Source: Candidatus Hepatincola sp. Av (GTDB lineage: Bacteria; Pseudomonadota; Alphaproteobacteria; WRAU01; Hepatincolaceae). Taken from it: 64,000 nucleotides of DNA. This document shows positions 57,926 through 64,000 of the stretch, in pieces. The stretch covers positions 806,001 through 870,000 of the forward strand of contig CP068450.1 of the NCBI GenBank assembly GCA_023518375.1, in the 5' to 3' direction. Position 1 is the stretch's first letter. Every line of letters begins with the position of its first letter. Both the position numbers and the translations under genes were made by a program. Under the pieces are notes generated by a model. That model worked only from the letters and a program-made list of their open reading frames with translations, ran no database searches and was not told the DNA's origin.

Positions 57926-57956
57926 GTAGATATCTTTAAAGATATCTACTTTTTTT
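57925..57956 (+). terminator. Strong palindromic terminator downstream of feoB
   Basis: A perfect 26-base palindrome (57925-57950, arms of 13) followed by seven T on the plus strand (57950-57956). It ends transcription from feoB or from the fragment before it, just ahead of the convergent 16S unit. Confidence 0.7.
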
Positions 57957-57963
57957 ATTCTTA

Positions 57964-59759
<1,796 letters not shown>

Positions 59760-59895
59760 TACTTTCACTTGCAACTGCTTATATTTCAAAGCACTTTCGT
59801 TGTAAGCTACTTTAACTAAACCCCTTTTTAAGCTTTTAAAAGTTCGTTAGTTTCTTTCACCAGCAGTTATCCATTTCTAACTACCAATCCAACTC

Positions 59896-59924
59896 ATTAT
59901 ACTATATTCCTATATTTTTTGCAA
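59896..59924 (-). promoter_or_regulatory. Promoter of 16S rRNA
   Basis: TTGCAA (59919-59924), 17-base spacer and TATAAT (59896-59901) on the minus strand: a near-consensus promoter. Transcription would begin near 59889, giving a leader of about 240 bases that includes the processing stem. The sequence 59649-59889 is this leader and shows no gene. Confidence 0.7.
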
Positions 59925-60008
59925 GCCCTTTTTGTATTATATCTTTTCTTTTTCATCTATAACATCTTACAAACTAGGTTTTCCTTTATTTCTAATTTAT
60001 AAATTTTT

Positions 60009-61349
60009 TTATATGAATTTTGCAAAGTAATTTGTAATTTCTTTACTAAGCAATGTAACTAAAGGTTTAGTTTTAGCTTCAACCATTATTCTTATCATAT
60101 TTTCGGTACCAGATTTTCTAATCACAATCCTAGCTAATTCTTTATTTTTTTTGGTAATATTATTTATAAATTCTTGAACTACTTTATTTTCTAAAGGATT
60201 CTTACCACTGTACTTAATATTATGTAAACTTTGTGGCGTATTTGTATAAAGCCTTAAGGCAACACTAGCTGGTTTATTAGCTTTTGCTAAAGCTGCTAAC
60301 ACCTCTAGCGATGCTAAAATTCCATCACCTGTTGTACTATAGTTTGGAATAATTATATGCCCTGATTGCTCTCCTCCTAAGCTAAGTTTCTCTTCCATTA
60401 AAGCCTCATTCACATATCTATCACCTACGGCTGTTCTTATTAATTCAATCTTTTGCGTTTTTAAATACTCTTCAAAGCCCATATTTGCCATAACGGTACT
60501 AACAATTTTATTATTACTTAACATTCCTTGTTGTTGCCAACGAGTAGCAATAATAGCTAAAATTAAGTCTCCATCAATCACTTCGCCTTTTTCATCTACC
60601 ATAATTACTCTATCGGCATCACCATCAAAAGCTATACCAAGATCCGCCTTGGATTCTAAAACTTTTGATTTTAAAGTTTCAATATGAGTAGAACCACAAT
60701 TATCGTTAATATTTAAACCATTAGGTGCTACCCCAATTTTTATTACTTCCGCACCAAGCTCATAAAATACTAAAGGGGCAATTTTATAAGCGGCTCCGTT
60801 AGCACAATCTACAACAATTTTAAAATTTGATAGCGTAGCATTATCGGGGAAAACTGACTTTACATATTCAATGTATCTACCAAAACCTTCTTTCAGCCTT
60901 TCTACTCGCCCAATAGAATCGGACTTCGCAAAATATTTAGATAAATCATGGCTTACTAATTTGGTAATTTCTTTCTCATCTTCATCGGACATTTTATAGC
61001 CCTGATTATCAAACAGTTTAATACCATTATCGTAATAAGGATTATGAGAAGCTGAAACCATAATGCCTAGATCTGCTCTAATAGCTTTAGTTAACATAGC
61101 CACAGCAGGAGTAGGTATAGGACCTAACAACAAAACATTTTTACCTAATGCTGTTAAACCAGAAACTAAGGAGTTTTCTATCATGTAGCCTGAAAGCCTT
61201 GTATCTTTACCTATTACTACTCGATTCGTTCTACTTTTTGTATTACCTAAATACAACGCAGCTGCCATACCTACTTTCATGGCTATTTCTGATGTCATTG
61301 GATATTTATTAGCTAGCCCACGAATACCGTCTGTACCAAATATTTTCAT
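60009..61349 (-). CDS. glmM: Phosphoglucosamine mutase
   Basis: 446 residues. It interconverts glucosamine-6-P and glucosamine-1-P for UDP-GlcNAc and so for peptidoglycan and lipid A. Seen are FGTDGIRG, the phosphoserine loop MVSASHNPYYDNG (catalytic Ser), the metal site DGDADRVIM, the sugar-binding GEQSGH and the C-terminal RKSGTENMIRIMVEA. It lies 87 bases after ftsH in the common tilS-ftsH-glmM order. Confidence 0.97.
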   Translation of the reverse strand: MKIFGTDGIRGLANKYPMTSEIAMKVGMAAALYLGNTKSRTNRVVIGKDTRLSGYMIENSLVSGLTALGKNVLLLGPIPTPAVAMLTKAIRADLGIMVSASHNPYYDNGIKLFDNQGYKMSDEDEKEITKLVSHDLSKYFAKSDSIGRVERLKEGFGRYIEYVKSVFPDNATLSNFKIVVDCANGAAYKIAPLVFYELGAEVIKIGVAPNGLNINDNCGSTHIETLKSKVLESKADLGIAFDGDADRVIMVDEKGEVIDGDLILAIIATRWQQQGMLSNNKIVSTVMANMGFEEYLKTQKIELIRTAVGDRYVNEALMEEKLSLGGEQSGHIIIPNYSTTGDGILASLEVLAALAKANKPASVALRLYTNTPQSLHNIKYSGKNPLENKVVQEFINNITKKNKELARIVIRKSGTENMIRIMVEAKTKPLVTLLSKEITNYFAKFI

Positions 61350-61436
61350 TGTTTACCTCTTTTAGCATTAGTTATTAATAGGCTTATATCTTGTAGTTTG
61401 TTCATGATATTCTATCCTAGAATCTAAGTAGTGTGA

Positions 61437-63335
61437 TTACAGTTGTTCGTCGTTCACCACAGGTACAGAAGTAGGTGCATTATTGGCATCTACAACATCT
61501 GCTACCTTATTTTTATTCTCCTGTGGATTCATTTCTTCGTTATTACAAATTCTTTTTGCTTGTTCGCCACTTAAAATTTCATATTTTAGTAAAGCTTCAC
61601 TTAATTTTTTATGTTCTTGTGAATATTTAGTTAAAATACTTTTTGCTTTAGCTTCGGCTGCTTCAATTAAAGCTCTTGTTTCTTCTTCAATAATTTTTGC
61701 GGTATGATCTGAAATTGGAGTAGCTGGATAATAGCCTTCATTTTCGTCTTTATGCCGCACTCTTCCTACTAAATCACTGAAACCCCATTCTGTTACCATT
61801 CTTTTAGCAATATCTGTAGCCATTTTGATATCCATAGAAGCCCCTGTGGTAATATATTCCTTACCAAACTTTAGCTCCTCGGCTAATCTACCACCAAATA
61901 ACACTGCAAGTTGAGCGGTTAATTGTTTATAAGAACGGCTATATTCATCTCTCTCTGGTAAAAATGAAGTCACCCCTAAACTACGCCCTCTAGGAATAAT
62001 TGTAACCTTATGCACAGGGTATGAACCTTCAACTTTAAATGCTACTAAAGCATGCCCTGCTTCATGGTAGGCTGTTAATAGTTTTTCTTCATCTGATAAT
62101 TTACTAGATTTACGTTCTGAACCCATAATGATTTTATCTCTTGCGGCTTCAAAGTCGTCCATTGTTACAACAGTACGGTTAGCTCTAGCTGAAGATAATG
62201 CGGCTTCATTCACTAAATTTTTTAAATCTGCTCCTGAAAAACCAGTAGTTCCTCTGGCAACTACATGAGCATCTACCTTAGTATCTAATGGAATTTTTGC
62301 TAAATAAATTTGTAAAATTCTTTCTCGCCCTACTAGGTCTGGCAAAGGTACTACTACTTGCCTATCAAACCGACCTGGTCTTAATAAGGCTTTATCTAAG
62401 ATTTCTGGCCTATTAGTTGCTGCTAAGATAATAATTCCCTGATTTTGTGAAAAACCGTCCATCTCAACTAGTAGTTGATTCAGGGTTTGCTCCCGTTCAT
62501 CATTACCGCCCCCAACTCCAACGCCACGTTGTCTACCTACAGCATCTATTTCATCTATAAAAATAATACAAGGTGAATACTTTTTAGCTTGCACGAATAA
62601 ATCACGCACTCTAGATGCACCTACACCTACAAACATTTCTACAAAATCTGAACCTGAAATAGAAAAAAATGCTACACCTGATTCTCCTGCAATAGCTTTT
62701 GCTAGCAAAGTTTTCCCTGTACCAGGAGCCCCAACTAGTAAACAACCTTTAGGCACTTCTGCTCCTAATTTTTTAAACTTATCGGGATATTTTAAAAATT
62801 CTACAATTTCTTGAAGATCTTCTTTAGCTTCATCTACTCCAGCAACATCTGCAAATTTTTCTTTAATATCTTGGGGATTAATCATTTTAGCTTTAGAACG
62901 ACCAAAACCAAAAGCTCCACCAACTCCACCTTGCGAACCACCAGAACCCATATCACCCTGATTTTTTACTCTTCTTATTAAAAAATAAATAAATAACATG
63001 GCTAAGCCTAAAAAGAATAAAGTTCCCCAACTATTTTTACTTTCTGGTAAAGGAACTGAAATATCTATTTTATTTTGCTTTAGTTTATCTATTAAAGAGG
63101 AATCCCCATATGGAAAAGCTACCATATACACATTGTGCCTATTATCTTCGGCCTTAACCATATTAGAATTAATACTAGCACGAATAATATTTACCTTTTT
63201 ACTATCTAAAAGGTTCATAAATTGGGTATAACTCACTACTTGTGTGGTAGGTTTATGCTGTTCTGTATTATAATAATTAAAACCTACATATACCGCAATT
63301 AATAATAATAATGCAACCACTAAACTATTTTTCAA
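61437..63335 (-). CDS. ftsH: ATP-dependent zinc metalloprotease FtsH
   Basis: 632 residues. Two N-terminal membrane helices (about 5-20 and 105-122) bound a small periplasmic domain. The AAA domain carries Walker A GAPGTGKT, Walker [12 protein letters not shown], the SRH ([20 protein letters not shown]) and pore motif FVEMFVGVG. The protease domain has HEAGH. The C-terminal 40 residues are Asn/Glu-rich and poorly conserved. It degrades membrane and short-lived proteins. The gene is 78 bases downstream of tilS. Confidence 0.97.
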   Translation of the reverse strand: MKNSLVVALLLLIAVYVGFNYYNTEQHKPTTQVVSYTQFMNLLDSKKVNIIRASINSNMVKAEDNRHNVYMVAFPYGDSSLIDKLKQNKIDISVPLPESKNSWGTLFFLGLAMLFIYFLIRRVKNQGDMGSGGSQGGVGGAFGFGRSKAKMINPQDIKEKFADVAGVDEAKEDLQEIVEFLKYPDKFKKLGAEVPKGCLLVGAPGTGKTLLAKAIAGESGVAFFSISGSDFVEMFVGVGASRVRDLFVQAKKYSPCIIFIDEIDAVGRQRGVGVGGGNDEREQTLNQLLVEMDGFSQNQGIIILAATNRPEILDKALLRPGRFDRQVVVPLPDLVGRERILQIYLAKIPLDTKVDAHVVARGTTGFSGADLKNLVNEAALSSARANRTVVTMDDFEAARDKIIMGSERKSSKLSDEEKLLTAYHEAGHALVAFKVEGSYPVHKVTIIPRGRSLGVTSFLPERDEYSRSYKQLTAQLAVLFGGRLAEELKFGKEYITTGASMDIKMATDIAKRMVTEWGFSDLVGRVRHKDENEGYYPATPISDHTAKIIEEETRALIEAAEAKAKSILTKYSQEHKKLSEALLKYEILSGEQAKRICNNEEMNPQENKNKVADVVDANNAPTSVPVVNDEQL

Positions 63336-63413
63336 TTCTTTCCCCCACTTAATAAGTAAATAAGATTGTTACAGTTTAACATAAAACTATATCGTATTTA
63401 ATAAAAATTCCTA

Positions 63414-64000
63414 CTAAACAAACTTATTCATGAATAAACTTGTACTAAATTTTAACAGCACACCTTTATATTGCTGATTATGCCATGATTGTTGTATATT
63501 TTTAGAAAAAATACAAGGAATATCTTGTAATTCTTTAAATGTTACAAAATTATTTTTCATAAACAACTTAAATGCACTATCTGTAATTAACTGCCGATAT
63601 AATTGCAAAGAAATATATTGGACTATATAATCCTTATTAACGGTATTATCTATTAGAAACCTATTATCCCAACGGTTATGTGCTAGATTTTTTACTATTT
63701 CTAATTTAGTACGGTCTTTAACTTCTTTATATATATATATATAGTCTTCTTTCTTTTTAAAAATACAACCACCAACGGTATAGGTTTTTAGTTTCTTATT
63801 ATGAAAGAAGTTTAATAACCTTTTAGATTTTTGTAATTTTACTAAATAGTTAGCACCTGCTAATAATTGCATAACTTTTCTTACATACATTAATTGCAAG
63901 TTAATATCTGCACTTAGTAGTACAGCTAGTTTAACTTGTACTGCCCCTAAGTTACTAATTATTAAACTATTGGCTAGTAGTTTTAATAAATTTGTTTCTA
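63414..64000 (-). CDS. tilS: tRNA(Ile)-lysidine synthase, C-terminal part (cut by the window edge)
   Basis: The open frame runs from the stop at 63414 through 64000 without interruption, so the gene continues beyond the window; the ATG at 63899 is internal. The part visible is the C-terminal half, with a VMQLLAGANYLVK helix and the HNKKLKTYTVGGCIFKKKED block that matches the C-terminal domain of TilS. The ATP-binding SGGxDS motif lies outside. Identification rests on this pattern and on its position directly before ftsH, the usual alphaproteobacterial order. TilS modifies C34 of tRNA-Ile to lysidine. Confidence 0.75.
   Translation of the reverse strand, partial: ETNLLKLLANSLIISNLGAVQVKLAVLLSADINLQLMYVRKVMQLLAGANYLVKLQKSKRLLNFFHNKKLKTYTVGGCIFKKKEDYIYIYKEVKDRTKLEIVKNLAHNRWDNRFLIDNTVNKDYIVQYISLQLYRQLITDSAFKLFMKNNFVTFKELQDIPCIFSKNIQQSWHNQQYKGVLLKFSTSLFMNKFV

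Overview
The window is AT-rich bacterial chromosome that reads as alphaproteobacterial, most likely a reduced-genome, host-associated lineage of the Rickettsiales/Holosporales kind. The evidence is the split rRNA layout (16S alone at about 58.2-59.6 kb, 23S-5S together at about 40.8-43.8 kb), the order tilS-ftsH-glmM, two Fo b-type subunits (b' and b), a DUF721-DsbA gene pair, a ComEC without a C-terminal beta-lactamase domain, and strong A/T codon preference. The genus is not identified here. I saw no insertion sequence, phage gene or CRISPR array.

Layout. 0.2-3.3 kb: family-4-like uracil-DNA glycosylase and a soluble lytic transglycosylase. 3.3-7.6 kb (minus strand): a membrane/disulfide cluster (DedA-like YqaA, three small membrane proteins, DsbB), phosphoglycerate kinase and a secreted nuclease. 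7.7-9.5 kb (minus): an overlapping TOPRIM-like DUF4276 gene and ABC-type ATPase gene, a probable defence pair. 9.5-14 kb (plus): DUF721, DsbA-like protein, the Fo half of ATP synthase (I, a, c, b', b) and aroC. 14.2-39.2 kb (minus): a 25-kb locus holding a complete type I secretion apparatus (HlyD-type adaptor, ABC exporter, TolC), a 3487-residue repetitive secreted protein, a 1356-residue coiled-coil protein, and a MotA-like/MotB-like ion-channel pair whose MotA-like member carries a tail of about 1090 residues. 39.3-40.2 kb: a membrane-anchored hypothetical and Gpt. 40.8-43.8 kb: 5S and 23S, with G/C-skewed flanks. 44.5-63.9 kb: ComEC, tRNA-Ser, pirin, RhlE-like helicase, a decayed stretch, RmuC, two VOC proteins, two Hsp20 proteins, FeoAB, 16S, GlmM, FtsH and the 3' part of TilS.

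The most interesting system is the 14-39 kb locus. Its parts correspond to those of the Salmonella SPI-4 SiiABCDEF machine: an ion-channel pair coupled to type I secretion of a giant adhesin. It differs in having a MotA-like protein with a ZorA-style rod and a separate giant cytoplasmic coiled-coil protein. A likely promoter (39203-39230) and a hairpin terminator (32602-32639) suggest a motA-like/motB-like/tolC transcript. The giant protein, coiled-coil protein, ABC and HlyD genes probably form a second transcript.

Other points of note are the strand-asymmetric flanks of the 23S-5S unit, base-paired processing stems around each rRNA, and an inverted partial copy of the extended Hsp20 gene downstream of feoB.
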